Origin: Mycocentrospora acerina
Taxonomy: Eukaryota; Ascomycota; Dothideomycetes; Pleosporales
Assembly (NCBI GenBank): GCA_022701365.1
Contig: JAKUHH010000014.1
Location: 434,451-498,450 of the forward strand
Reading direction: 5' to 3'
DNA: 64,000 nt
Part shown: one piece after another, positions 43,579 through 53,927 of the stretch
Position numbering within the stretch: the stretch's first letter is position 1
How the letters are laid out: each line of letters opens with the position of its first letter
Translations under genes and position numbers: made by a program
Notes under the pieces: generated by a model
Databases searched by the model: none
Seen by the model: the letters and a program-made list of their open reading frames with translations, nothing else
Told to the model about the DNA's origin: nothing

Positions 43579-45555
43579 TCATACTGTGCCCATCAGGAAT
43601 TTCCAAGGAAAATCTGTGTGGTTGATATTGAACGAGGGATTTACCTTCCATAAGATTGGAAGCCTCTCAACCCCGTTCGCCATTGCACTTTGCTTCGGTA
43701 ACGGCAAGTCTTGTAAAAGTGATACAGTTCTTCCGGAACACGTCGCAAGCTCAAAAGTGCTCCCACCAGGGCTTCCTCTGCCACTCGAGTTGCGCAAAGC
43801 GGTCTTCATGATCGCCGTAACCCGACGGAATCTTTCAAATACGTCTTCGCAGCTCTCTTGTGGGTCGCGGAGACGTGGCATTTGCGACGTGAGCTGGTCC
43901 CGGAAATATTCAAATGACTTTGCGATTTGGAGCTCGGTGGGATCCCAGCCGGGCATTGGCGATGATTGCAGCGCAAGCTTGCTGAGGCTGGTCATAGCTG
44001 AGGCCATATTTAGCCAGTCAACTATTGAGATGCGTTCGAATTGGGTTGGCGAAAGCTTTGCGCTATTATCGAGAAACTGTTCAATAGAACGAAGGTTGGT
44101 GACGCGCAGGGAGAGCTGGAAGCCGGAAGCCCAAGGCGTATTTTCTCTGTCCGCGAGGTCGATGGACGCAGCCGTCCTGTACAGGTGTGTCCGTGCAGCG
44201 AGTTGTATCCATTGCAATGTTTCTATACACTTGTCAGTACCACTGTATACATACAACACCTGAAAGGATCGTACCAAAATCTTTTGCTTGCAACTTTGAC
44301 GCCAGTCGAATATTATCCCACTTGTCGCTCAAACGTTTGACTTGGGTGCGTGTGACCAAAGCTTGTCCAGACTGCTCACGAAGAGTCTCTTCAATGTCTT
44401 CCATGAACTGGCACACGTCTGTCAGGATAGGTAGTACTGCATCAGACTGGTGCTCCCAGACGGACGCTAACTCAGAGGCATAATTGCGAAGTGTACTCGA
44501 GTACGATAAGCAGCGTGCTTTATTTGGTTCCATCATTCCAATGTTGGCGACCAGATAGTAACATCCCAGGTACGCTCTCTTTGCCTCCCTATCTCTGGGA
44601 TCCTCTCTCATCAACGGACTCCGGGCGGCTGTCGATATACTATCTAGACCTAGATCACTTGCTATGCCAACGCATATCTGGATGAGCATAGGTATAGAGA
44701 CGGCGTGCGAGTCCATGTAGTGGTGGTGCCATGCTATGAAGACTAACAAGCCCTGCAGAAGATCAAGACTCTTCTCCCCATTCATCACCTTCACCATGAC
44801 GACTTTGCGAAACTCACGGCTAAGTTTCAATTGCAATAGCACAGAGTCGTAAGATGCTACTGTGAGGACTGCGAATATCAACATGGGTCGATGTTGTATT
44901 AGGTCCTTACAAAAGGAGTCCTTGGGCAGTGGTACAAAGGGGAAGTAGTCGACCATGATTCGATAGGTGTCGAGTAGCATTTGCATATGGACGGCACTAA
45001 TCGAGCGAAGGATGGGGTCCATCTGTCCGAGAGACGAAAGGGTGTGGTTGATGGACTCCCAGAAGAACAGAGAGCTCTCAGCGGTGGCTGTGGGCCCTGG
45101 AGCTGGAAAGTTCGAGGGCTCCTGCACGGACGAGGCAGATGGTGGCGGTACGGTAGAGCTTGTTGGCGAAGGAGTGCGTTGGGCTGTCTCGGGTGTGTGA
45201 GAGGGCAAAATGGCTACCGAGGGCAGGGTGGGTTGAGGCGTAGAGTTTGGCGCTATAGTAGCAACAATGGCAGATATCTTGTCGAGCTTCTTGTCGAGGT
45301 CGCGCATCTTGTTGGGCGCATGGCTGTCAGCCCTGGGTTTTGCTGGTCGGCGTCGTGCAACGTGCTCGACGCACTCTACTCGGGCCTTTTGGCACCTATT
45401 TAACGGTTATCCCGAGTGTGGGGAGAGATGAATATGCATGGGAAAACGGACCTTTGGCAGATGCTTGCAATGTCGGATGGCACACATCGAACCTTGTGCT
45501 TGCGACAACGCTCGCAGGCAAACGAGTTTCCGATTCTTCCTTCTCTTGCCTCCAT
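43579..45555 (-). CDS. Zn2Cys6 fungal transcription factor
   Basis: A 622-residue nuclear DNA-binding regulator in three exons: 45555-45452, 45395-44275 and 44222-43579. The first intron (56 nt, unusual GTCCGT donor) splits the binuclear cluster. Once joined it reads C14-x2-C17-x6-C24-x8-C33-x2-C36-x6-C43. A basic linker (ARRRPAKPRA) and a short coiled coil (MRDLDKKLDKISAIVATI) follow. The middle-homology-type helical region is in the C-terminal two thirds (YFPFVPLPKD, MLIFAVLTVAS, REAKRAYLGCYYL). The target is unknown. The divergent isochorismatase-family gene 580 bases away is a natural candidate for control, but that is only positional. Confidence 0.88.
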
Positions 45556-46134
45556 GGTGCAGGTAAAGATTGAGGGTTCGGGAAACTTGACAATGGCCGC
45601 GGCCTGGGGCGTGTGGGGAAATTACGGAAGTCCGACCATGTGCCAAGAGCTCGGGACAAGCAGCGTGTGAGTGAATGCACGGAACCGTACAACGGCACTA
45701 TAAGTCAGTGCTGCACAGTGCAAACTAGCTGGAAGATCTAGCTAGGCCTGGCACTCCAGAGCGAGTAGTCTCCGGTGACTGGACGAGTGGAGCGGGATGC
45801 CGCAGGGACGGTGTCATGAAAAGACCAAACACACCTCGGGTATTTGTCTCGGTACATCAATACTGCGAGTCCTGATTTGGTAGTCTGGGGGTCTGGGGGT
45901 CTGGGGGATACTTGTCTGCGCGTGATGCCCGGCGGTTGGAGTCGCCTAGTTGGTCAAGTGCCTGCTCCGACATGTGGACCGTTCTGGAGCTCTATCCGAC
46001 ATTCTGCCAACGCCACGGGCGCAGCATTTCGATGGTCATGGATACGGTCGGCAGACGTAAGGAGAAACATGGGGTAGGTGGGCGGCCTCCACGCGGAAAA
46101 TCACACCCTTTTTTCCGCCACACCGCCCGACACC
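45556..46134. promoter_or_regulatory. Divergent promoter region, Zn2Cys6 factor / isochorismatase-family gene
   Basis: About 580 bases shared by the two divergent genes. A threefold TCTGGGGG tandem repeat (45884-45907) lies here. Zn2Cys6 factors bind CGG half-sites, but I could not assign a specific paired site. Confidence 0.5.
45884..45907 (+). repeat. Threefold TCTGGGGG tandem repeat
   Basis: Three perfect 8-bp units giving three G5 runs in a row. It could bind C2H2-type (AGGGG/CCCCT) regulators or form a G-rich secondary structure. Confidence 0.9.
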
Positions 46135-46851
46135 ATGGCTCCCAACGACCACGGCGACCACGCTGATTATGTCAGATCGGGGTTCGCGGGCAAGATTGGA
46201 TGGGGCAGCAAGCCCGCGCTGCTGCTCGTCGACGTCTGCAACGCGTACTGGAGGAAAGACTCGCCGTTGGACACAAGCTCTAATCCTGCCTCGGCCGCCG
46301 CACCTGCCTCGATAGCGAGGCTCGTTGCTGCCGCGCGCGAGGGGAACGTCGTCTTGGTTTGGACCCGCGTCGAGTACACCGAGCCTGACATGGCCGACGC
46401 AGGCATCTTTTTCCGCAAGGCCCCTCTCCTGACCGTGTTCCAGAAGGGCAACGAGACGGGACTCGAGGGCTGGGTCCCGGGGTTGGAGCCAAACGAGGGC
46501 GAGCTTGTCATCCCAAAGCGCTATCCCAGCGCCTTCTTCGCCACCGACCTCAACACGCGTCTGCAACTCAAAGGCATTGATACGCTGGTCGTCTGCGGTG
46601 TCAGTACGAGTGGATGTGTTCGCGCAAGTGTCCTGGACGCCATGTGCCTTGGCTATCGCCCCATGGTAGGCTTGGTATGGCATGGGTCAGCTTAATCGTC
46701 GTCGCTGACTGTTGCTTAGGTGGTTGGCGAGGCTTGTGGGGACCGGTCGCCTGCTGTGCACGATGCAAACATGTTTGACATGAGTGCAAAGATGGCCGAT
46801 GTAGTGTCGGAGAGCGAGGCCATCTCGAAGCTGAAGGCTGGATGGACTTGA
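46135..46851 (+). CDS. Isochorismatase-family cysteine hydrolase
   Basis: Two exons (46135-46665 and 46720-46851) encode 220 residues. The catalytic triad of the superfamily is complete: Asp33 in ALLLVDVCNAYW, Lys128 in VIPKRYPSAF, and Cys161 in GVSTSGCVRAS. The second exon supplies the last strand and helices (VVGEACGDRSPAVHDANMFD). Members hydrolyse isochorismate or small amides (N-carbamoylsarcosine amidase, nicotinamidase). The TSGCVRAS nucleophile context and HDANMFDM resemble the N-carbamoylsarcosine-amidase-like fungal group. The substrate cannot be fixed. It is cytosolic, with no signal peptide. Confidence 0.87.
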
Positions 46852-46990
46852 GCAGCACGCTCGCTGCTCATTCTGAAAATACCACATCTCTAGACGCTTG
46901 ACACTGAGATGCTACCTCACAGTCACGCCTGTGGCTAACCTCGACTCTCTTTACTCTAGAGGCTGCCAAGTTTCCCATCCACCACACAAC

Positions 46991-47158
46991 TACTCTGTTT
47001 ACTTTTCATATAACTGCTCTATTTCCGTTCCATAAAACTACCCCATTCACTTTCCAGAAAGCTGCTCTATTCCCTTCTCGTACAACTGCTCTGGTTCCTT
47101 TCTATAAAACTGCTCTGGTTCCTTTCCAAACAACTCCTCTGGTTCCTCATCGTACAGT
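46991..47158 (+). repeat. 24-bp tandem repeat, seven units
   Basis: Seven head-to-tail 24-bp units such as GCTCTGGTTCCTTTCTATAA plus AACT. On the minus strand the best-kept units encode EPEQLYEK-type octapeptides at the end of the adenylation-domain relic. The three left-hand units lie past a TGA and contain further stops (GAGTAG, GGGTAG) where intact units have GAGCAG-like text, so the array once coded and has decayed. Confidence 0.88.
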
Positions 47159-48038
47159 TGCCCACTCGCCTTCCTGATTACTCCACCTTTGACATTTCCT
47201 GGAAAGCTTTTACCGGGTGCCACAGATATCATCATCTCCTTCAAAATTGCTGCACTCCCATTCACCGTGCTTTCGTTTATCTGCCCGACATTTGGCCCTA
47301 GCTTCCCAAACCCAGCTGCATCGTCGCCCTCATTGTGTTCCCATTCAACAACCACAAGCGGATGAGATCTACCTCACCCACCAACAACATCCGTATTGAC
47401 GTTGGAATGCGAATTTAAACACATCTCAACAGTTTTAGCATTGAACTTCCCACCACTGTCGAATACGATGAGATTATCGGTACGACCAGCAATCTTCCAC
47501 GCTCCAGCCCTCTCCTTGGACTCGACCCAAAGACCTCCCGAGTGGAACACCATGGATCCAGGATAAAGGTGAAACACCGCTTGCCATATCTCCAGTCCTG
47601 GCCTACCAACCCAAACAAACCCATGTAGATCACCTTTCACATGCACAAACTCGATACCATGAAATTTTCAAAATGCCAAGTATTCCCACTTGTCTAAACT
47701 CTCCTATCAAACGCAGAGGAGGGAGGGGTGCCCGCCTCAATTTTTCCGAATCCCGAATAAAGCCGTGTAAAAGAAATCAATTTCTCAGCTATTGACTGTC
47801 ATAAGAGTGCACCGCCAAAATACCCCACAACCAGGTTGCCCAAAACCTCTTCACCAACTGGCCTATTAGCAAGCGCATCCATAAACACCAGTGGTGCAAA
47901 ACAAGCTTTAAACCCCCCACCATAACCAGCAGAGAACCCCAACCACCAACATGCCATCGGAAAACGTCGTATTCGCAACCGCACCAAAGAATGGCACAAA
48001 ACCTTCCCCCCCACCCTAAAATGCACGAAAACGCACAA
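47047..48038 (-). pseudogene. Relic of an adenylation domain (NRPS-like / A-T-R enzyme)
   Basis: Broken pieces of an adenylate-forming domain on the minus strand. The order is right: an A-domain core piece ending VVGYFGGALL (47799-48038), the conserved AGRTDNLIVFDSGGKFNAKT block (47374-47646), and the C-terminal subdomain with VVVEWEHNE and an FPGNVKGGVIRKA lysine loop (47047-47373). A TGA at 47374-47376 interrupts VVGG-GRSHPLVVVEW in frame and looks like a CGA-to-TGA change. The distance between the first two pieces is shorter than in intact enzymes, so there is also a deletion. No carrier or reductase domain is visible, and the 5' end disappears towards the assembly gap. Function is lost unless the gap or introns hide more. 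Confidence 0.7.
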
Positions 48039-48335
48039 ACCAACAGAATCATATTAATCAAACTACACGCGTTTAAATGACGGGTCCGACTGCATGAAGA
48101 TAGGACGTGCATGCAGCGAGGGGGAAGTAGACTATACCATTTCATTTCATTTCATCTCATCTCACCTCACCTTCCAAGCATTCTCCTCCCGACAACGAAA
48201 AAAATCCCTCCACATCCCGGCACCAATTACGATGCAACACACCCAGCACGTCACTCACACATGGGATAACAACCTGCACTTATACAACAAATTGACACAC
48301 TGCGTTTCACAGCGTGCTGTGCGAGTCATCTCTTA

Positions 48336-48337
<2 letters not shown>

Positions 48338-48368
<31 letters not shown>

Positions 48369-48531
48369 NNNNNNNNNNNNNNNNNNNNNNNNNNNNNNNN
48401 NNNNNNNNNNNNNNNNNNNNNNNNNNNNNNNNNNNNNNNNNNNNNNNNNNNNNNNNNNNNNNNNNNNNNNNNNNNNNNNNNNNNNNNNNNNNNNNNNNNN
48501 NNNNNNNNNNNNNNNNCCCCCCCCCCCCCCC
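48338..48531. other. Assembly gap inside a poly-C tract
   Basis: 31 C residues, then 148 undetermined bases (48369-48516), then 15 more C residues. The gap length may be an estimate. Any gene across this point would be broken in this assembly. Confidence 0.98.
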
Positions 48532-49055
48532 GTCCTCGTTTTTTTTTGGTTGGGTGAAAGCTTCATCTTCGTCTGCAGATATCGACACGAGTGTAGCACC
48601 TGCCTGGCTTGATTGTTTGTGACACGCAAGTCGAGGAGCTGCAGGGAGATATTGTCGTTTGCCTATAGGGAAGGAGATAGGTGGGTGAGTAGAAGATAAC
48701 AAGTCGTGCTTGTTGGAAAAGTGTTTGCTTGTACGTACGACGCGCGGTGTGGTGAGGGTGATAATGATGACTGAGGCTGCATTATGAGATGATTGGAAGA
48801 AAGGTGAATGACTCCAAGACAGAACGCGTAATGTGAATTGTAACAAGTGTGGATGATGATGATAAGATTAGACTACAGGAATGGAAATGCTATAGCTTTA
48901 CAAGAAAAAGAAAAAAGCCCGGGTATCTTTCTGTTATCCTTGATGTTTTGCCCAATCCCCCCTCTCCTCCGGATTCCCGGCCGCCTCATGCAAGTTAAAC
49001 CCAAAACGCCCAAATCCAGATGTATGCATCCCATGCCATGCCATGCAGCTTACTA
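48532..49055. other. Intergenic, right of the gap
   Basis: About 520 bases between the gap and the 3' end of the RBR ligase gene. I find no gene and no continuation of the adenylation-domain relic. Confidence 0.5.
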
Positions 49056-50996
49056 TTAAACAAAAACCGAGTCCAATACTCCTTCAATCCATCCTTCCCA
49101 ATCTCTCCTTTTCCCACCACCCTTCTCTTTTCCAACTTCAACTTTTAGCCCCTTCCCTACGCCTTCTCCTTGCTTGTCCCACCACTCCGCCTCTGCACTC
49201 TCTTTTGCCCGCTTCAACACCCTCTCCTCGTCTTCCACGCGATACAAATCGCACTTTCTACATTCGCGGCAAACCTCGCCAGGCCGTTCTCGGAAATGTT
49301 GGCAAAAGTGCTGGTATCCCTCCTCTGCGAGCCCCTGACGACACACATAGCACATTGAGTACCCGCAGAGACATACTAGCTTGTTGCAGCCCTCGGACTT
49401 GACGAAGCCGAGATTGCATTGCGGACAGGTGCGTTTTACCGCGTCGGTGGTCGCGCGCTCGAGCGTTAGGCGGAGCGAGGTAAGCTGGCTAGAGAAACAG
49501 GTGTGGGGGTCGTGCCAGGGGGCGGCACACGAGAGACATGATGTGCGACTGCATTTTGGAGATAGACATTGGAAGCGTAAACCGCGGCGCTTGAGGTGAA
49601 TACGGCGCAGTGCAGATTGGAAAGGAGAGAGAATGGGGAAGCGGAAAACAATGGCAAGTGTCGTGTAAATAAATAGTGCGCAGAAGAAGATGACTTGCAT
49701 GACTTTGTGGCAGAGGAGCTCCAGGATGGGAATAAAGGCGAGAGACGCATAGATGATGGGGCGAGACTTTATGCGAAGGTTGGCGAAGAGATTTGTGGAT
49801 GGGAGAGCGAGGTTGTCGAGCTCAGCATAGGGGCAGAAGGGGCAGCGTATAAGTGGAAGTTGCGATTTCAGCAGCGTGTCGCTGGCGAAGCGTTCGTTGA
49901 GTTTGGTGAAAGTGTCTTCGCCATCCTTTTCTTCCAAAAGTGCGCGCTTGACGAGACCGATTGAAAGGCATCCGGAGCAGCTTTCGACACCATCTGCCAT
50001 GGGGGCTATGCATTTCAGCGTGCATAGGTTCGTGTCAATGTTGCGCGCCCAGCCTTGGTCGTACAGTGCTGCACTAACAGAATGCCGTATGCAGCGAAAG
50101 CAGATATAATGGCCATCGATATCACACGTGGACATTTGCTGGAGTGTGTTTGGAATAAAACAGCATTCGCAGTCATACATCTCGCCGTCTTCTTCGGCCA
50201 GCTCCTCGTTCCACTTGAGTGCTAGCTCAAAGTCTTGCTGCAGCTGTTCCTGGCGCTGTTTTTCAAGCTCCGGGGCAACAAGAGTTTCATAGAGCTCCTT
50301 GTTCAGCTCGTCGCACTTTGTTTTCAGGAGCAGCGGTGTTCTTCGACGGTATGTCTTTGGATCAGCCGGTGTCCATACGACGAGTGGGTGGTCATTTGCA
50401 GTGGGCGCTTTTCGCCGCATCAGGAAGTTTGTAATGCTGGACTTCCAACTCCTACTCGAAAGTCCCAGCAGTGTTGGCCTTGCCTGTGTGTAGCACCAGT
50501 TGTACTCGGCGAGCACTGCCTTGATTGTGGAGTGGCTGAGGCCTTTGAATTCATGGTATAGCGCGTCCTTGGCCGCGTCCTTGTACCGTCTCGAGCGGAA
50601 CTTTTCCTCTACAGCGAGCGGTATGCCGCGTGTGTCCTTTGGATTGTCCACGGTGCGGTACTTGTACTTTTGCGCCGTCTCCCGCTGCTCCTCCTGCTCC
50701 GCCGGCATCCTGTAGCGCCCCCGCACCCACTTGTGCCCATGCTTCAGCAGCGTCTCGGTAATGACTTGCAGCCTGCTGTCCTCACTGAACGAGGAGAGCA
50801 TCTCACGGAAGACCTCGGGCTGCACGTCCGGGAAGATGTCCGTGAGGGCCTGGAGGGAGACATTGAGGTCGCGGAGGTCAGGCTCGTCGCCATCCGAGCG
50901 GCTGAACGACGGAGAAGAGCTCGTGGCCTGGTCTTTGCTGGAAGAAGCGCATCGAGGTTTTGCCGGGCGTACGAGCGAGGAGAAGACGGTCGCCAT
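49056..50996 (-). CDS. RBR-type E3 ubiquitin ligase (RNF216-like) with an internal membrane segment
   Basis: A 646-residue single-exon protein. The N-terminus has a CUE-like helical segment (LQALTDIFPDVQPEVFREML, about residues 50-85), which may bind ubiquitin. RING1 starts near residue 268 (CECCFIPNTLQQMSTCDIDG, HYICFRCI), a form typical of RNF216/TRIAD3. The IBR starts with CPFCPYAELDNL and is interrupted by about 40 hydrophobic residues (about 413-452). It then resumes with FQCLSPKC-SRTSCLSCAAPW. RING2 is CPQCNLGFVKSEGCNKLVC, with the likely catalytic Cys near residue 537. RBR ligases form a thioester on that Cys before transfer. The inserted segment is long enough for one or two membrane passes. 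A basic C-tail follows. The Cue1-like gene upstream on the same strand suggests, weakly, a shared membrane-ubiquitin role. Confidence 0.87.
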   Translation of the reverse strand: MATVFSSLVRPAKPRCASSSKDQATSSSPSFSRSDGDEPDLRDLNVSLQALTDIFPDVQPEVFREMLSSFSEDSRLQVITETLLKHGHKWVRGRYRMPAEQEEQRETAQKYKYRTVDNPKDTRGIPLAVEEKFRSRRYKDAAKDALYHEFKGLSHSTIKAVLAEYNWCYTQARPTLLGLSSRSWKSSITNFLMRRKAPTANDHPLVVWTPADPKTYRRRTPLLLKTKCDELNKELYETLVAPELEKQRQEQLQQDFELALKWNEELAEEDGEMYDCECCFIPNTLQQMSTCDIDGHYICFRCIRHSVSAALYDQGWARNIDTNLCTLKCIAPMADGVESCSGCLSIGLVKRALLEEKDGEDTFTKLNERFASDTLLKSQLPLIRCPFCPYAELDNLALPSTNLFANLRIKSRPIIYASLAFIPILELLCHKVMQVIFFCALFIYTTLAIVFRFPILSPFQSALRRIHLKRRGLRFQCLSPKCSRTSCLSCAAPWHDPHTCFSSQLTSLRLTLERATTDAVKRTCPQCNLGFVKSEGCNKLVCLCGYSMCYVCRQGLAEEGYQHFCQHFRERPGEVCRECRKCDLYRVEDEERVLKRAKESAEAEWWDKQGEGVGKGLKVEVGKEKGGGKRRDWEGWIEGVLDSVFV

Positions 50997-51567
50997 CAGG
51001 CTGGGGGGCGTCTAGCGCTGGGATGTTGGAGAGTGAGGATGACGCATTCAGGACACGGGCCAAAGCGGCTGAGTATGGAGACGTCAGCTCTCAGGAAGGC
51101 AAGCCAGACATGACAATTGCACAGTGAACAAGAGTCAAGGGCGAAGTGAGCTCAGCTCCACGCGAGCACCTGATGTCCTCACGTCCGTGTGACGCGTTAT
51201 TGCATTTGGTTTCGGGAGCGCCAAGGCTTCCGACCTCCGAGGCGCCCAAGCCAGCCTTGAGCCTTGATGCTCGTCTGGCCTTCACTAGTCTAGCACGACT
51301 CGCCGTTGTAACATGTCGAGTAGTCTGCAGAGTCCAACAAGTTGAACCACAGAACTGGTTTACAGTTGGTGCTTGAAAAGGCAGGCAACACGTTTGATGT
51401 AGCATAAGAAGAAAGCAGCGGGGAAAAAAAGTCACTGTGCCATGTAATCCTCCGACTGTAAGACTAATCATACATGCCTGAACCATTCTGACTTCCCAAG
51501 GTCATACATATGTACGCTAGCAATGCCACTCATGAACGTTCCTTATTACATTTACCAAGACAACCCC
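50997..51567. promoter_or_regulatory. Upstream region of the RBR ligase gene
   Basis: About 570 bases between two minus-strand genes, containing the ligase promoter and the 3' UTR of the Cue1-like gene. No gene is supported. Confidence 0.5.
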
Positions 51568-52189
51568 TCACGCAGTGGTGCCTGACGCCTTCTCCTTCTC
51601 CTTTTGCTCCAGCTTGCGCCTCGCCGCAAGAATCATCTCCTCTCTCCTTTTCTGCAAATTGGCCTGCCTCTCGTTCCTGTCCTGGCTCCATGCCTTTGTC
51701 TTGGGCTTCTCCTCCTCTGCTGGCTCTGAGACCTGTCCCAGCTTGGACGCCAGGTTGTATCGCGTGATCAAGTCGGGGTGGGCAGGTTTGGCAGCTGCTA
51801 TTGTTGCTGCTCGCGTTGGTGCAGCAGCTGATCTTGGGGCCGGCAAGTTGAAAGAAGGCGGTGCCTGGAATGCATCAGTCCTGCTCGAAGCCAGCTCTCT
51901 AGTCAACTACACTCACAGTGTCCAAGCCTCTCCCTCCCAGCACCCTCTCCGTGGTTGCCGCCGTGTTTCCTCCGTTCCTCTGTAGGTCCCACGCAATGTC
52001 CCTCCTACTCAGCTGCGGGAACATCTGCGCAATCTGGTCGATCTGTACTGGGTTTATGCGCACGGCGGGGCGGTGGGCCACAGGATGAGCACCCGCGGCT
52101 GACGGCTTGCTAAAGTACCATCGTACAGCAAGGAAGGTGACGACGATGAACACCAGCACCTGCGGTATATTTATGCTTTGTTCTGCCAT
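51568..52189 (-). CDS. cue1: Cue1-like ER membrane CUE-domain protein
   Basis: Cue1 recruits and activates the E2 Ubc7 at the ER membrane for ER-associated degradation. Two exons (52189-51917 and 51864-51568) encode 189 residues. A membrane helix lies at about residues 9-25 (PQVLVFIVVTFLAVRWYF). The CUE domain is at about 46-88, with the MFPQL motif and the di-Leu-like end (INPVQIDQIAQMFPQLSRRD, VLGGRGLD). The C-terminal part is basic and helical (QANLQKRREEMILAARRKL), where the E2-binding region would be. Size and order match fungal Cue1. Confidence 0.87.
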
Positions 52190-52710
52190 GGTGGCGGGTT
52201 GCGCGCGGTGAGAGGTCGGAAGTGTTCCGCAGTTTGGCGCCGGGGCTTCTGGGCTGCAGCTGAGGAAGGTGCGGCTGGGCCTTGATGAAGAGTGTTTAGT
52301 TGTAGGCGCCTGTTTGTGCGCGTGTGTGCGTGTGAGTGTGTGCGGTGCAGTGCGAGTGAGACTGGGCGAGGAAGGGACAACACTGCTACGTTGCGCTATG
52401 ATCTGTCGGAACCTTGTTCAGTCCATATCGGCGGAGCAGCCAACATGTCTCCGAATCGCGCTAGAAACTCGCTGGCTTGGACCCCTTTCTGATCATTTCT
52501 CCTCCCCGCTGGTTCACCTCCGCATCCACAACCACTCCTTCCTTTTGGCTACCCGCCATAACAACGCCGGGCGTCTCGCTGCTTCGGCTTCCACTCTTTT
52601 GAATCGCCAATTGATAATTGATAATGCTGTGATGCCCTTCCTTCTCCTGTGATACCCTCGAATACACTTTCAACAAACTCGCCAAATTACGCGCCGTAGC
52701 ACTTACAAAC
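52190..52710. promoter_or_regulatory. Divergent promoter region, Cue1-like / double-psi barrel gene
   Basis: About 520 bases between divergent starts, including a GTGTGTGCG-type stretch near 52320-52345. No gene is supported. Confidence 0.45.
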
Positions 52711-53518
52711 ATGGGCGCACCAGAGATACCCCGGAAAGCAGTCGCAGAGCCATCGCCAGCATATTTTAAAGAGACTGAGACGCGTAGCAGTGCACAGGGC
52801 TCAGGTTGGGATATCCCAGACGAAGAACAAACGAAACGGAAGCCAGTCAATTTGGGTGTCGGCGCAAGTGCGACAGGATGGGCAATATCAGACCGCTTCA
52901 ATCGAATTCTTCCCCCACATAGGCAATACCTTGGCCGCAGTCGCCGTACCTTTTTGATTGCCATTGGCGTCTTCTTTCTTGGTCTCTTGGCTCTCATAAT
53001 TGGACTCGCGGTTGGCTTGTCAGGGAAGTCAAACAAGTACATCATTCACAGCTGACACCATGTGACTTTTCACTAACCACTAGATTCAGGACTCAGAATC
53101 TGCCACTCCCTAATGGCGCAGAGACTTTCACTGGTGACCTTACCTACTACGGTCCCGGTCTCGGGGCCTGCGGTGTCGTCTCGTCAGATAACGATCCAAT
53201 CGTTGCCATATCGCATTACACGTTTGACGCAGTGCAAGTGGGCAGCAATCCCAATGCAAACCCGCTGTGTGGACGCAAGATCAGAGCGACAAGGGTCAAC
53301 GAGGCGACTGGAAAGTCCACCAGTATTGATGTTACCGTGGTGGACAGATGTAAGTCAACCCTACTGAGTTCCAAGTGAGAGCTTGGCGAGTAAAAACTGA
53401 CCATTGAGCAGGCACTGGGTGCGCGCCCACTGATCTAGACGTCAGTCCTGCCATGTTCAAAAAGATGGCAAATGAAGACCTTGGTAGAGTGCTTGTAACT
53501 TGGGCCTGGCTGCCTTGA
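52711..53518 (+). CDS. Membrane-anchored double-psi beta-barrel (expansin/RlpA-like) protein
   Basis: Three exons (52711-53036, 53084-53349 and 53412-53518) encode 232 residues. The N-terminal 80 residues are polar and cytosolic in character. One membrane helix lies at about 80-104 (TFLIAIGVFFLGLLALIIGL). The C-terminal 120 residues form a double-psi barrel: GDLTYYGPGLGACG, NPLCGRKIRAT, VTVVDRCTGCAP and DLDVSPAMFKKM. Such barrels occur in expansins, barwins and fungal loosenin-like proteins that act on cell-wall polysaccharide without hydrolysis. Most fungal members are secreted with a signal peptide. This one instead looks like a type II anchored form, placing the barrel at the cell surface or in the secretory lumen. 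Confidence 0.84.
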
Positions 53519-53927
53519 GTGCTGTATATGATGTCTTTGATGTACTGTAACTAGATGATTTACCCACTACTCACTTTCACTGTTGTACATAATACGAATT
53601 TTTTTGCGATTAATTGAATGTTTTGTTAGTAATGCGTGAATTAGCAAAAGACCAATCGATCTCTAGTTGCTCCTGCTAGTAAATGCATATACTCCCCGTG
53701 ACACAATGTTCAAACGTCATACATCTCTCAGTATCCAACGAGGCAAAGGCTTGTTCAAACATGCCTCTGGCGTGTGCATCATACCTCGAACATGTCAATT
53801 TCGTAAGACCATACTCTCAGCCACAAAACCCCTTCAATGCTACATAACACAGTCAATTGGCTGGTCAGTCACATGTGATGAACAAATCAATCAATCCAAG
53901 TGATGCTATTGTGTGGTAAGCTATTGC
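53519..53927. other. Intergenic, convergent 3' ends
   Basis: About 410 AT-rich bases between two convergent genes. No gene seen. Confidence 0.5.
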
